A DNA stretch of 32,699 nucleotides from an uncultured Atopobium sp. GTDB lineage: Bacteria; Actinomycetota; Coriobacteriia; Coriobacteriales; Atopobiaceae. Below the pieces are notes generated by a model. It had not been told where the DNA came from and searched no databases. It saw only the letters and a list, made by a program, of their open reading frames with translations. The stretch covers positions 1 through 32,699 of the forward strand of contig CAMPCT010000004.1 of assembly GCA_946647055.1 (NCBI GenBank), in the 5' to 3' direction. This document shows positions 1 to 9,645 of this stretch, piece after piece; position 1 is the first letter of the stretch; the number at the start of each line of letters is the position of its first letter. The position numbers were made by a program, and so were the translations under genes.

Positions 1-36
1 CGGAGCCGTACCCGGCCCGGGCGGCCCCGATTGGCC

Positions 37-2580
37 TTAGCGCGCAAAGAGGGGGTTGGTGACGAAGGGGTTGTCCCAGTCGTCCACGTCCTTCTCGGCC
101 ACGACTTCGGCAACGGCATCGATGTCTGGCGAGACGCCCAGCCCAGCTAGCCCGTCGAGGGCGCTCTCGAGCTCCGCTAGGATTGCCTGCCCGTGGTAGC
201 GTCCCTCCGCACGGCGGCGCGCCGCGCTGGACAGGGCCGAAGGGTCCACAACAATCGCCTGGTAGAGGGCCTCGAGCTGACGGTCCCAGTCCGCCTCGTC
301 CGCACAGACGAAGCCGGTGACGCCATCATCGATCGCCTCCCGGTAGGCATACGACGCCGAAGCGCAGGCTGGGGTGCCCACGATGCCCGCCTCGAAGACC
401 TTGAGGGCGCTCTTGCAGTTGGTGAAGTCGTCCACGACCAGCGGCGCAATCACTGCGTCGCAGGAGGCCTGCAGGTACTGAAGGGTCACGTAGTCGACGG
501 GTGGCATGGTGATGAGACGACCCTCCTCGACAAGACCGAGCAGCCCCTCGTCAAGCGTGAGATGGCCGCCCAGGAGCAGGCAGGCATCCTCGTGGCGTTC
601 CAAGAGACGTACGAGGGCATCCCTGGCCAGTGCGAAGTCCGTCTGGTGGCTCGCCGTCCCGCTGAAGTAGCCAATGATGACGCGACCGTCCGCGCGGTCC
701 CCAGCGCGCGTCTCGCAGATGCGACGTGCCACCGCGACCTGCTCGTCGTTAAGCGAGGAGTGCACCACGAAGGCGGGCTTTCTGGTCTCGTCCGCAAGCA
801 TCTGGGCAAAGTTGGGCAGCGGCGCGAAGAAGCAGCTCGTGAGCTCGGAGGCAAGGCGGAAGCGCTCGGTCACGCCCGTCCAGAAGTCACGCTCGAACTC
901 GCTGGCCTTGTCCGTCGCCATGTCGCGGATGATGCGTGGGGCCGTCTTGGCGCCCAGGGCGTTGTCGTCGAGGCAGTAGGCGAGTGGTGTTCCCGCCTCG
1001 CGTGCGAGGCGGGCGAGTTCGACGAGTTCGGGTCGCGCGCGGCAACGGACAAGGACAATGCCCGAGGAGCGTGCGACGAGGTCGCGCACGCGGTCGTCGG
1101 CCAGCTCGTCGACGAAGAGCCAGATGCCACCCCACGAGGGAGACGCGACAAGGCGCTGCACGGTGTTGTAGCCAAAGTACCGGAAGGTCGCGTCGTCCCC
1201 GCAAAGGCGCTCGTAGACAAAGAGTGCGAGACGTCGTCCCTGGGCAAGCACGTCCTCGGCGTCCGACAGGCGACGCCCGAGCGCGTGGTCATCCCAGGGT
1301 CGGGGGGCGTAGGCAAGCTCCGGGCGCTCGAGCCCCCGAGTCGCGAGGAAGGCGTCCACGTAGTCACGGCGCAGCTCCGGATCCTGCGGCGAGAGGCGCT
1401 CGACCGTGGGGGAGGAGGGAGCCAGGAGCTGTGCGAGCAGGCCTCCCGTCGTGGCCGTCGTGGCGTGCGCGAGGCACCAGAGACGGGCTCGCTCGCCCAC
1501 GGTCTCGCGCAGGCTGGGATCATCGACCAGCCTGAGCAGGGCGTCCTTCCACTCCTCCACGGTCGTGCAGAGGAGGCCGGTCTCGCCGCTGCGGATGGCG
1601 TGCGAGAGGGAGCCGACGTCGCTTGCGACCGTGGGGACACCCACGAGTGCTGCCTCGAGCCACCTGTTCTCGGACTTCGCCCGGTTGAAGACCGTGTCCT
1701 CGAGGGGGGCGAGGTTGACGTCGGCGGACGCGATGTGGGCGGGAAGCTCCGTCCAGTCGACGTAGGGCAGGCGGATGACGCGGTCCTCGAAGGCCGTGAG
1801 CTCCTCGGGAAGCTCGACGTCGCCGACAACCTCGAGCAGGACCTGGGGACGAAGCGCCATGACCTCCACGAGGGCGGGGAGGATCATGAGGAAGTCGGCA
1901 TTGTGCGTGAGGCTCCCGCTGAAGAAGCCCAGCACCACGCTGCCATCCTCGCGGGGCCGTCGTGCGAGTCGGGCCTCCTCGGACAGGCGGACCATCTCCT
2001 GGGAGGCGACGTTGCGGTTGATGAGCGTGCGGGGGCAGGAGGCACCAAGCTCCTGGGCGAGCTGCCCCGTGCTGACGATGACGCCGTCGCAGAGGGCGAG
2101 GGTCTGTCCGGTGCGCGTGACGCCATCGTCGAAGACGGCCTTCTCCTCGGGCGCCATGGAGCGAACAAAGGGCAGGTCATTGGTGTAGCTCGTGCTCGTG
2201 ACGAGGTCGTCGACGTCAAACCAGACACGCTTGCCCTGCTCGTGGGCGCGGGCAGCGAGCTGTTCGACGCCGGGCGTGTGCGGGCAGCGGTAGACCAGGA
2301 AGGCGTTGGCGCGGTCGGCGTCGGAGGCGCATGCGGCCGTGTAGTGCACCTCGTCGGTGGTGAGTCCCCGCAGCTCGAGCTGCTCGCGCTGGTGCAGGAC
2401 CCGGTAGCGACGGAGCGTGGGGAGGTCTGTGCCGTTGACGAACAGCACGTCGACAGGCGGTGCTACAGGCGCGGGCTCGACCTCGGCCGGCACCTCCGCT
2501 GGCGCGGGCTCCTGCGGCCTGCGCACCGCCCCAAGAATCACGCGCTTGGCCTTGGAGGCAGCCCTCCTGAGGAGTCCCAT
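37..2580 (-). CDS. Tandem two-domain GT4-like glycosyltransferase (847 aa)
   Basis: Predicted cytoplasmic glycosyltransferase with two successive GT-B (GT4-like) units, probably adding sugars to a surface polysaccharide. The two halves look like an internal duplication. Unit 1 (about 45-395) has VWFDVDDLV, GFFSGSLTHNADF near 218 and the nucleotide-sugar site SENRWLEAALVGVPTVAS near 300. Unit 2 (about 455-815) has LAYCLDDNAL, GYFSGTASHQTDF near 633 and KVFEAGIVGTPACAS near 722. There is no signal peptide or membrane segment; residues 20-40 are a Pro/Ala/Glu-rich linker. The ATG at 2580 follows AGGGAG, which overlaps the stop codon of the upstream 802-aa gene (gap 9 bp), so it is the last gene of a three-gene operon. 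Donor and acceptor cannot be read from sequence. Family call is firm, substrate unknown. Confidence 0.88.
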   Translation of the reverse strand: MGLLRRAASKAKRVILGAVRRPQEPAPAEVPAEVEPAPVAPPVDVLFVNGTDLPTLRRYRVLHQREQLELRGLTTDEVHYTAACASDADRANAFLVYRCPHTPGVEQLAARAHEQGKRVWFDVDDLVTSTSYTNDLPFVRSMAPEEKAVFDDGVTRTGQTLALCDGVIVSTGQLAQELGASCPRTLINRNVASQEMVRLSEEARLARRPREDGSVVLGFFSGSLTHNADFLMILPALVEVMALRPQVLLEVVGDVELPEELTAFEDRVIRLPYVDWTELPAHIASADVNLAPLEDTVFNRAKSENRWLEAALVGVPTVASDVGSLSHAIRSGETGLLCTTVEEWKDALLRLVDDPSLRETVGERARLWCLAHATTATTGGLLAQLLAPSSPTVERLSPQDPELRRDYVDAFLATRGLERPELAYAPRPWDDHALGRRLSDAEDVLAQGRRLALFVYERLCGDDATFRYFGYNTVQRLVASPSWGGIWLFVDELADDRVRDLVARSSGIVLVRCRARPELVELARLAREAGTPLAYCLDDNALGAKTAPRIIRDMATDKASEFERDFWTGVTERFRLASELTSCFFAPLPNFAQMLADETRKPAFVVHSSLNDEQVAVARRICETRAGDRADGRVIIGYFSGTASHQTDFALARDALVRLLERHEDACLLLGGHLTLDEGLLGLVEEGRLITMPPVDYVTLQYLQASCDAVIAPLVVDDFTNCKSALKVFEAGIVGTPACASASYAYREAIDDGVTGFVCADEADWDRQLEALYQAIVVDPSALSSAARRRAEGRYHGQAILAELESALDGLAGLGVSPDIDAVAEVVAEKDVDDWDNPFVTNPLFAR

Positions 2581-2589
2581 GGCAGCTCC

Positions 2590-4998
2590 CTACACGTCGA
2601 GGGCGTGGTACGGGTTCCAGAAGCGGAAGAGCTTGCTGTAGTAGTGCTCGCCCAAGGTCACGTAGCGCTGCCAGCGGCCCAGGAAGATGCCGTGCTCGCG
2701 GCCAAAGCCGATGGCGTTTGCCCGGCTGGTCGAGGGCGAGCGCGTGACCGACTCGTAGTGGCGCAGGCTCGTGTCGAGCTGGAGCAGCACGGCGTAGCCG
2801 GCCTGCTGCACCTTCATGCAGAAGTCGATGTCGTTGTAGTTGACCGAGAGGGTCTCGTCGAGGCCCCCCACCTCGTCGAACACGGCGCGCTTGGTGAGCA
2901 GGCACGCGCCTGTCACGGCGGAGGCCCGGTGCGAGAGCATGTCGGTCTCGTAGTAGCCCCAGGTGCCGTCGGGCAGGCCCACGTCCAGGTGGAAGGGCCC
3001 AAAGCCGCGGCCCAGCCCCACGCCCACGTGCTGGTAGCTGTCGTTGGCGTAGAGCAGCTTGCAGCCGACCGCGCCGATGTCGTCGCGCATGCACGGCCCC
3101 ATGAGGTGCTCGAGCCAGTCGGCCTCGATGACCTCGGTGTCGTTGTTGAGCATGAGGAGGTACTCGCCGCGCGCCGCCGCGAAGCCGTCGTTCACGACCT
3201 TCGAGAAGTTGAAGACGCCCCCGGTCTCGCTCGTGACCACGCGGATGCGGGGGTCACGTTCGCGCAGGCGCTCGTAGTAGGCAAAGGTCTCAGGCTCCGT
3301 GCTGTTGTTCTCGACGACGACGATCTCGAAGAGCGGCCAGCTGGTCCTCTCGAGGATCGAGCTGACGCAGGTGTCCAGCACGTCGGACGCGTCCTTGTTG
3401 GGGATGACGATGGAGACCAGGGGATACTCGTTGAGGCTATAGACCACCTCGCAGCGGCCTGGCATGCGCCTCTCCATCACGGCCGTCGCGCGGATGCCGC
3501 AGCGGTCCAGATGCCCCTGCACCGCAAGGCGCTCGGCTTCGAGGGCATAGGACTTCTGGCCCACGCCCTTGCCCGCCGTCGAGTTCTCGTGAATGCGCCA
3601 GTGGTAGAGGACGCGCCGCACGTGGTAGACGTTGCGCGCCTGCTCGCCCACCAGGAAGGTCATGTTGTGGTCCTGCGACCCGTCGAAGCGCCGGTCGGGC
3701 AGCTCGTCGAAGCCGTCCACGACGGACTTGCGCACGGTGAGCATGTGGCACACGTAGTTCTCGGAGCACAGCAGGTCGGGGTCCCAGTCGGGCTTGAGGA
3801 AGGGCACGATGTAGTGGCCGTCCTGAAGGTGGTCCTCGTCGCAGTAGATGAGGTCGGTGGTGGGGTAGTCGTTGACGCCCTTGGCGTACCAGTACAGGAT
3901 GTCGGGCTCGAGGACGTCATCGTGGTCGAAGAAGGACAGGAAGTCACCGGTCGCGGCGCGAATGCCCGCGTTGGTGTTCTCGGTGATGCCGTAGTTGCCG
4001 TCGAGGGGGACGTGCCGTACGCGGGAGTCCCGCGCACAGTAGGCCTCGACCTCCTGGCGCAGGGCGTCGTCCTCGGGGCTGGCGTTCACCAGCAGCAGCT
4101 CCCAGTGGGGGTAGGTCTGGGCCAGCACCGAGTCGGCCATCTCGCGGAAGAAGTCGATGGGCGTCTTGAAGAGCGGCACGATGATCGAGAAGACCGGCTT
4201 GAGCGCGAGGTTGGGCACGGCAAGCTCCTGCAGGACGCGGTCGTTCCTGCGCATGCGGTGCTTGTTGAGGAACCAGTCCTCATAGCGCACGTCGCGGTCG
4301 GCGGGGGTGGCGAGCTGGGCCCACTGGTCGCGCAGCTGGGCGAAGCGCCACGGCTCGAGCTCTATGAAGCGCACGACGCCCGGGAAGCGCAGCTCGACGA
4401 TGAGCGCGTCCAGCGAGGCGGGGACGCGCAGCGAGAAGGACGACGAGAAGCGTCGCTCGCTGGGATAGCGCGCGTCGCGGCGCAGGTGGGTGCCGAGGTC
4501 GACCCACTCGCGCGTGACGACCCTCCCGTCGAGGGAATAGGACACGACCTGCATACCGTCAGTGTCGAAGGTGACGGGGAAGGCCTCGGCGGCGCAGGTC
4601 ACGAGCGTCTGGTCACCGTCTGCCACGATGGTCTTGACCTCGAGCGAGAGGCTCGAGAGCTCGGCGTCGATGTTGCGCACGCTGGTGGCGGCCTCGTTCT
4701 TGCGCAGCGTGTTGATCGACGACTGCAGGCGCGTTGCCAGGGGGTGGATGGGCAGGGGGGCGCTGACAAGCTCGTTGCCCTGCTCGTCGAGGGCGCGAGC
4801 GGTGAGGAGCTGCATCACGTTGAGGACGGGCGCGGTGATGACCCAGGCGCCCTCCTCCAGCGCGAAGACCTCGCAGGGCAGCTCGGTGTCGCCGACCTTG
4901 GACGAGGCGACTACCTGGGCGGCGTTGCCATAGGCGCGGACGAACACCTTGCCCGATCCGCGGGTGATCTCGCCTAGCTTGATTGTGCTGTCGGTCAT
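2590..4998 (-). CDS. Two-domain GT2 family glycosyltransferase (802 aa)
   Basis: Large glycosyltransferase with two GT-A (GT2) domains after an N-terminal beta-rich region of about 250 residues. Domain 1 begins at FSIIVPLFKTP near 268 and carries the DxD-type signature FFDHDD near 354-360. Domain 2 begins at VSIVIPNKDAS near 526, with LLMLNNDTEV near 613 and the acceptor-side YNDIDFCMK near 719. Both therefore look active. This architecture is known from rhamnan-type and O-antigen-type polysaccharide synthesis, where one chain adds two linkages. The start ATG at 4998 has GAGGACC upstream. It sits 19 bp after the 766-aa paralogue and 9 bp before the GT4-like gene, so all three are probably cotranscribed. 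The N-terminus shares a TRGSGKVF-like stretch with the upstream paralogue, pointing to gene duplication. Sugar specificity is unknown. Confidence 0.9.
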   Translation of the reverse strand: MTDSTIKLGEITRGSGKVFVRAYGNAAQVVASSKVGDTELPCEVFALEEGAWVITAPVLNVMQLLTARALDEQGNELVSAPLPIHPLATRLQSSINTLRKNEAATSVRNIDAELSSLSLEVKTIVADGDQTLVTCAAEAFPVTFDTDGMQVVSYSLDGRVVTREWVDLGTHLRRDARYPSERRFSSSFSLRVPASLDALIVELRFPGVVRFIELEPWRFAQLRDQWAQLATPADRDVRYEDWFLNKHRMRRNDRVLQELAVPNLALKPVFSIIVPLFKTPIDFFREMADSVLAQTYPHWELLLVNASPEDDALRQEVEAYCARDSRVRHVPLDGNYGITENTNAGIRAATGDFLSFFDHDDVLEPDILYWYAKGVNDYPTTDLIYCDEDHLQDGHYIVPFLKPDWDPDLLCSENYVCHMLTVRKSVVDGFDELPDRRFDGSQDHNMTFLVGEQARNVYHVRRVLYHWRIHENSTAGKGVGQKSYALEAERLAVQGHLDRCGIRATAVMERRMPGRCEVVYSLNEYPLVSIVIPNKDASDVLDTCVSSILERTSWPLFEIVVVENNSTEPETFAYYERLRERDPRIRVVTSETGGVFNFSKVVNDGFAAARGEYLLMLNNDTEVIEADWLEHLMGPCMRDDIGAVGCKLLYANDSYQHVGVGLGRGFGPFHLDVGLPDGTWGYYETDMLSHRASAVTGACLLTKRAVFDEVGGLDETLSVNYNDIDFCMKVQQAGYAVLLQLDTSLRHYESVTRSPSTSRANAIGFGREHGIFLGRWQRYVTLGEHYYSKLFRFWNPYHALDV

Positions 4999-5017
4999 GT
5001 TCGGTCCTCGCTTGTGC

Positions 5018-7318
5018 CTAGAGCAGCGGCTTGTAGTAGTGGTCGGGCAGGCAGATGACCTCGGCGTACTCGCGCAGGAGATACGAGCGGGCGAGCTCGC
5101 TGCGCAGGGCGGTGTCCTCCATGTGCAGCGTGAGGTCGTCCCGCGTAAAGCCCCGCTCGACGCGCGCGGGAGAGTGCTGGGCGATGCGCAGGCCCCGCTT
5201 GCGGGCCTTGAGGCAGAGGTCCACGCCCCAGAGGCCGTCGTCCAGGTCGCAGGTGACGCCGCCCAGCTCGTCGTAGGTGGCGCGACTCAGCGCGAGGCAG
5301 TCGCCGCTACCCGAGGAGACGTCGTGTGGGAGGACGGTGATGGCGCGGTCGGCGTTGAGGTCCTGGTAGAAGAACATGTTCTGGTGCAGGATGGAGCGGC
5401 TGTGGAAGGCGAGGCCGTTCTCGTGGTTGGTGCCGTCGGGGAAGACGGTCTTGGGGCAGGCGATGGCGACGTCGGGACGGGCGGCGCAGGCGACGAGCTG
5501 CTCGAGCGACGCGACGTCGCGAATCGTCGTGCCAGCGGCAACGAGCAGCAGGTAGTCGCCCGTGGCACCCCTGGCGGCCTTGGCCACATGGGTGGACGCC
5601 GGCTCCTCGCCGGACTCGGCGACAAGCACCTGCAGCCCCTCCCAGCCCAGCGCCTCGAGCGAGTCGACCGTGGCCACCACGTCATCGGGCTCGCCGGGTG
5701 CGACGACCGCGCTCAGCGAGGGATGCGTGACCAGGTCGTACACGGGCACGTAGCAGTGGGGCGAGTTGGGGAGGTCGTCCGCGCGGGCGGCGACCCCCAA
5801 CCGCGCGAAGTGCTCCTCGATGGCGCGACGACCCGCCATGAGCGACTCGGGCTTGGCGGCACCGTCACCTGCGGTGGACGCGGCGTGGATGCGCCAGTGG
5901 TAGAGCATCCGGCGGGCGTGGTAGATGTTGCGCGCCCGCTCGCCGGCGGCAAGCGCCAGGCGATGGTCCTGGGCGCCGTCGTAGACGGCGGTGGGGCGGG
6001 GGAGCTCGTCGATCAGGCTCTTGCGCACGGTGAGCAGGTGGCACACGTAGTTGTTTGTCTCGAGGAACAGGACGCTCCAGTCGGGCTTGTAGAAGGGCTC
6101 GATGTAGTGGCCGTCCAGGAGCTTGTCCTCGTCGCAGTAGAGCAGGTCGGTCTCGGGGTACTCGTTGATGCCGCGCACGTACCAGTACAGCAGGTCGGGC
6201 TCGAGCAGGTCGTCGTGGTCGAAGAAGCTCACGAAGTCACCGGTGGCCACGTCGATGCCGGCGTTGGTGTTCTCGGTGATGCCGTAGTTGCGGTCGAGCG
6301 TCACCACGCGCACGCGCTCGTCGGCCGCGGCAAGCTCGGTGACCGCCCGGGCAAGCTCGACGTCCTCGGGCGTCGAGTTGACGAGGATGAGCTCGAAGTT
6401 GGGGTAGGTCTGGTCGAGCACGGAGCGGGCCATGTCGTGGAAGAAGTCGATGGGCGTGTGGTAGAGGGGAACCACGACGGAGAACTTGGGGCGGATGGCG
6501 AGGTCGGCCTGGGTGCGGCGCTGGATCTCGAGCTCGTCGGCGTTCGCGCGGCTTCCCTTGAGCCACGCCTCGTAGTCGGGGTCGGCGCCTTCGAAGCCAA
6601 AGGGGATGGCGTGCCAGTGGTTGAGCAGCCAGAACAGCTCATGGTTCTGGATGCAGATGAAGTTGGGGGCAAGGCCGCCCTCCGGGCAGGAGGCGGCGAG
6701 GCAGAACCAGGGGGCGTCCTTCTTGATGGGCACCGAGTACTGGACCGCGCGGTAGTGGACGCCCGGGTAGTCGGGGAACTCCTCGACGAGGTCGCCCAGC
6801 TTGATGGTCTCGCCGCAGACGATGGAGGCGCCGTCCGCGCCATAGGCCGAGAGCTCGACGGGCGGGGTCCCAGCCTCCGGGTCGACGACGGCAAAGAAGA
6901 CCAGGGCGTGGATGAGGTCGCACTCCTCGCCCTTGGGGATGAGGCGCAGCACGTAGAGGGCCAGCTCGCTGGCAGTGAAGTCCTGGTCGCAGTTGCGCAG
7001 GCCCTTGACGTGCGGGTTCCTGAGGAGGGTGTTGGCCTTGGACGACAGTGCCGCCCCACGGGCGCTCACGCGGTGCCGCGCCTGGGCAACGACCTCGCCT
7101 GCGGCGTCGCGGGCGGTCACGGTGACGCGCTGGTCTGCGGAGAGGCCCGGTACCACGAGCGCCTTGCCGCCATCGTCTAGCAGGCGGACCTTCGCCGGGA
7201 CCTCCGCGCCGCCCTTGGTGGTCGAGGTCGCCTCCCAGGAGGCAGCCTCGACGTCCGTCTCGAGGAGTGTGAAGACCTTGCCGTTGCCGCGCGTGGTGGT
7301 GGCGAACTTGATTGACAT
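5018..7318 (-). CDS. GT2 glycosyltransferase with degenerate second GT domain (766 aa)
   Basis: First gene of the glycosyltransferase operon and a paralogue of the 802-aa neighbour. Both begin with a TRG(N/S)GKVF-type beta-rich domain of about 260 residues. Domain 1 is a convincing GT2 catalytic domain: FSVVVPLYHTP near 277, NYGITENTNAG, and FFDHDD near 364-369. Domain 2 (about 534-730) keeps the fold pattern, for example WGVDLCLKA near 695. At the position of the neighbour's LLMLNNDTE it reads LLLVAAGTT (near 590), so the metal-binding acidic residues are missing there. The start was placed at ATG 7318, with AGGGG five bases upstream, rather than at an upstream in-frame start at 7627, because the longer version adds a low-complexity leader that overlaps the divergent peptidase gene. 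Activity of domain 1 is likely; domain 2 may be structural. Confidence 0.88.
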   Translation of the reverse strand: MSIKFATTTRGNGKVFTLLETDVEAASWEATSTTKGGAEVPAKVRLLDDGGKALVVPGLSADQRVTVTARDAAGEVVAQARHRVSARGAALSSKANTLLRNPHVKGLRNCDQDFTASELALYVLRLIPKGEECDLIHALVFFAVVDPEAGTPPVELSAYGADGASIVCGETIKLGDLVEEFPDYPGVHYRAVQYSVPIKKDAPWFCLAASCPEGGLAPNFICIQNHELFWLLNHWHAIPFGFEGADPDYEAWLKGSRANADELEIQRRTQADLAIRPKFSVVVPLYHTPIDFFHDMARSVLDQTYPNFELILVNSTPEDVELARAVTELAAADERVRVVTLDRNYGITENTNAGIDVATGDFVSFFDHDDLLEPDLLYWYVRGINEYPETDLLYCDEDKLLDGHYIEPFYKPDWSVLFLETNNYVCHLLTVRKSLIDELPRPTAVYDGAQDHRLALAAGERARNIYHARRMLYHWRIHAASTAGDGAAKPESLMAGRRAIEEHFARLGVAARADDLPNSPHCYVPVYDLVTHPSLSAVVAPGEPDDVVATVDSLEALGWEGLQVLVAESGEEPASTHVAKAARGATGDYLLLVAAGTTIRDVASLEQLVACAARPDVAIACPKTVFPDGTNHENGLAFHSRSILHQNMFFYQDLNADRAITVLPHDVSSGSGDCLALSRATYDELGGVTCDLDDGLWGVDLCLKARKRGLRIAQHSPARVERGFTRDDLTLHMEDTALRSELARSYLLREYAEVICLPDHYYKPLL

Positions 7319-7496
7319 TGAGACCCCTAGCTGGTCGTCGTGTTCGATGGGGGAAAGTCCCCTCCTGCAAGATGATACCTTCTGGCGGCGAGGTGGGGCA
7401 GGCGATGCTCGTCGGATTATGCGCAGAGCCCCAATCTCCACCCAATACGTGCGTAAATGTGGTTTCATTGCGGTGTCGTATGGAGAGGACGCGCCT

Positions 7497-9632
7497 GTGA
7501 GGCTCAAGGACACATGTGCTCGGCTGCTGCTGGGGACCCTGCTCGTGCTGGGCCTCTCCCTGCCGCACGTGGCTCTGGCCGTGTCGATGATGCCCGATGA
7601 CGAGGCCGTCTCGACCGAGGGCGGCATGGGCTACCTCCCCAGCAACGAACCCGTGCTCAGCACGCACGAGGAGGGGGAGGGGACCGACGAGCAACCGCCG
7701 CTGCGGGAGGCTGCCCCGCCGAGCAGCTACAGCTCGGTCGATGGGGGCCTCGTCACCCCCGTCAAGGACCAGGGCTCCTTCAACACCTGCTGGGCCTTCT
7801 CGTCGCTGGGGGCCATCGAGGCCTCGTCGCTTCTCAACGGCACGCTCCCGGGCGAGACGGCCGCAACCCTCGACCTCTCGGAGCGGCATCTGACCTTCTT
7901 CACCTACAACACCCAGCCCGACCCCCTGGGTGGGACGCGGGGAGACTCGACCGCCCCGCACAACTCGACCTATGTCGCGCGGGGTGGCAACGACCTCATC
8001 GCCACCTACACGCTCGCCACGTGGATGGGCGTCGTGCCCGAGGGCGCGGTGGGAAGCTACGACGACCTCCTCGACAACTTCGACGCGAGCAACCCCGCGC
8101 CCACCAACCTCGATCCCTCCCTCTCGCACAGCCTCGACGTGCTGCACCTGGCCCGCTCGCTCCGCATTCCCATGAAGGACGCCGAGGACGTCAAGCGCGC
8201 CATCATGAGCTACGGCGGGGTCTCGGTGGGCCTGTACATGAGCAACGCGAACCTCAACCGGACCACGGGAGCCTACCTCTGCAAGACGTCCACGTCGGCC
8301 AACCACGCCGTCCTCGTGGTTGGCTGGGACGACAACTACGCGGTCTCCAACTTCAAGGAGGGGGCGCAACCGTCGGCGCCCGGTGCCTGGCTGGTCAGGA
8401 ACAGCTGGGGCACCACCTGGGGCAACGAGGGCTTCTTCTGGATCTCGTACGAGGACGTGGTGGTGGGCAAGCAGAACGCCACCGCCTATGCCGTGGAGCC
8501 GGCTGACGCGCGTGACAACATCTACCAGCACGACGGGTCCGCCTCGATGTTCTACAACTACGTGCGCACCGGCGGCAGCATCGCCAACGTGTTCACGGCC
8601 CGTGGCAACCAGGGCGGCACCGAGGAGCTCTCGGCCGTGGGCTTCGCGCTCACCAGCACCAACGTCGACTACGCGATCCAGGTGTACACGGACATCGCGT
8701 GGCTGGACGACCCCACGAGCGGCACCGCCCAGCTGGCGGAGCCGCAGACGGGGACGGCCACCTATGCCGGCTACCAGGTCGTCGACCTCGACCAGGCGAT
8801 CGAGCTGGAGCAGGGCCAGACCTTCTCGGTGGTGGTGACGCTCACGCTCGCCAACCCGGGCGAGGGCCTGGGTGACGACGGCAACCTGGTGGGCTATGAC
8901 GTCGACCGCACCAACCTCACCTCGCTTTACTACCGCTTCACCAATGAGGTCGAACCCGGCCAGAGCTACGAGCGAGACTACGACGGTGCCAACTGGAACG
9001 ACCTGAGCGACGCGGAGACGGGGTCCCCCAACGAGTCGTACGACAGAGGCGACGAGGTCGTCTGCTCGGCCCGTCTCAAGGCCTTCACCGTGAACGTGGG
9101 TGGCACGGGCGAGCCCGACCCCAACCTCGAGCCGACGAACCCGCCGCAGGTCAGGCCCACCCCTGGCCCCGACTCCGGACCCGACCCTGACCCCGAAGTC
9201 GAGACCGTCCCTGTCTACCGCATGTACAACACGAGGACCTCGGAGCATCTCTACACCCGCATCAAGCGGGAGTACGACGCCTGTGGCGAGGGCTCCTATG
9301 CCGACTGGCGAGCCGAGGGCATCGCCTGGTACGCGCCGGCAGCGGGGACCGAAGGCGCGCGGCCCGTCTGGCGCCTCTACAACCTCGTGAGTGGCGACCA
9401 CCACTACACCACGTCGGAGACCGAGCGCGCCCAGCTCCTGGATTCCGGCGACTGGCGTGACGAGGGCGTCGCCTTCTGGTCGGGCGGCGAGGTTCCGGTC
9501 TATCGTCTCTACAACGGCCGCCTCAAGCGGGGCCAGCACCACTACACCACCCGCTCGGGCGAGCGCAGCGTGCTCGTCGAGAGCCGGGGCTGGAGCGACG
9601 AGGGCGTGGGCCTCTACTGCGTGAGGAAGTAG
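7497..9632 (+). CDS. Secreted papain-family (C1) cysteine peptidase with lectin-like domain and DUF5648 repeats
   Basis: Predicted exported cysteine protease of 711 aa. The chosen GTG start at 7497 lies behind GGAGAGGAC (7482-7490) and begins a classical signal peptide (VRLKD..., hydrophobic LLLGTLLVLGLSL, then VALA). The C1 domain shows the oxyanion Gln92 in VKDQGS, the nucleophile Cys98 in NTCWAFS, His270 in ANHAVLVVGW and Asn302 in RNSWGTTWGNEGFF, so all four catalytic residues are present. Residues about 325-555 resemble the lectin-like domain often attached to bacterial C1 peptidases. A Pro-rich linker follows, then three DUF5648-type repeats (about 572-711; YRMYNTRTSEHLYT, YNLVSGDHHYT, YNGRLKRGQHHYT). 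It diverges from the glycosyltransferase operon and converges with the next gene. The substrate is unknown; surface or host protein degradation is plausible. Confidence 0.92.
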   Translation: MRLKDTCARLLLGTLLVLGLSLPHVALAVSMMPDDEAVSTEGGMGYLPSNEPVLSTHEEGEGTDEQPPLREAAPPSSYSSVDGGLVTPVKDQGSFNTCWAFSSLGAIEASSLLNGTLPGETAATLDLSERHLTFFTYNTQPDPLGGTRGDSTAPHNSTYVARGGNDLIATYTLATWMGVVPEGAVGSYDDLLDNFDASNPAPTNLDPSLSHSLDVLHLARSLRIPMKDAEDVKRAIMSYGGVSVGLYMSNANLNRTTGAYLCKTSTSANHAVLVVGWDDNYAVSNFKEGAQPSAPGAWLVRNSWGTTWGNEGFFWISYEDVVVGKQNATAYAVEPADARDNIYQHDGSASMFYNYVRTGGSIANVFTARGNQGGTEELSAVGFALTSTNVDYAIQVYTDIAWLDDPTSGTAQLAEPQTGTATYAGYQVVDLDQAIELEQGQTFSVVVTLTLANPGEGLGDDGNLVGYDVDRTNLTSLYYRFTNEVEPGQSYERDYDGANWNDLSDAETGSPNESYDRGDEVVCSARLKAFTVNVGGTGEPDPNLEPTNPPQVRPTPGPDSGPDPDPEVETVPVYRMYNTRTSEHLYTRIKREYDACGEGSYADWRAEGIAWYAPAAGTEGARPVWRLYNLVSGDHHYTTSETERAQLLDSGDWRDEGVAFWSGGEVPVYRLYNGRLKRGQHHYTTRSGERSVLVESRGWSDEGVGLYCVRK

Positions 9633-9645
9633 GCTCGGGAGACGC

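Noticed and set aside
1..36. GC-rich self-complementary stretch after the 847-aa glycosyltransferase as a terminator
   Set aside because: The GCCCGGGC palindrome has no proper loop and no following T run, and the region is cut off by the window edge.
193..4977. Very long plus-strand open frame opposite the glycosyltransferases (and similar ones at 4949-7180, 9736-11784 and 20625-21767)
   Set aside because: Composition is low in Lys/Ile and rich in Val, Gly, His, Arg and Glu, with no domain motifs. It is the antisense shadow of G/C-rich third codon positions.
7349..7362. GGGGA-AAG-TCCCC hairpin in the leader of the glycosyltransferase operon as a regulatory element
   Set aside because: A 5-bp stem with a 3-base loop is easily found by chance in GC-rich DNA, and nothing around it supports a riboswitch or attenuator.
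7319..7627. N-terminal extension of the 766-aa glycosyltransferase to 7627
   Set aside because: The extra residues overlap the divergent peptidase's signal peptide region, and ATG 7318 has a good AGGGG site and an N-terminus matching the paralogue.
6639..9542. 967-codon minus-strand frame opposite the C1 peptidase
   Set aside because: It overlaps two well-supported genes with clear motifs on the proper strands and has no recognisable domain of its own.
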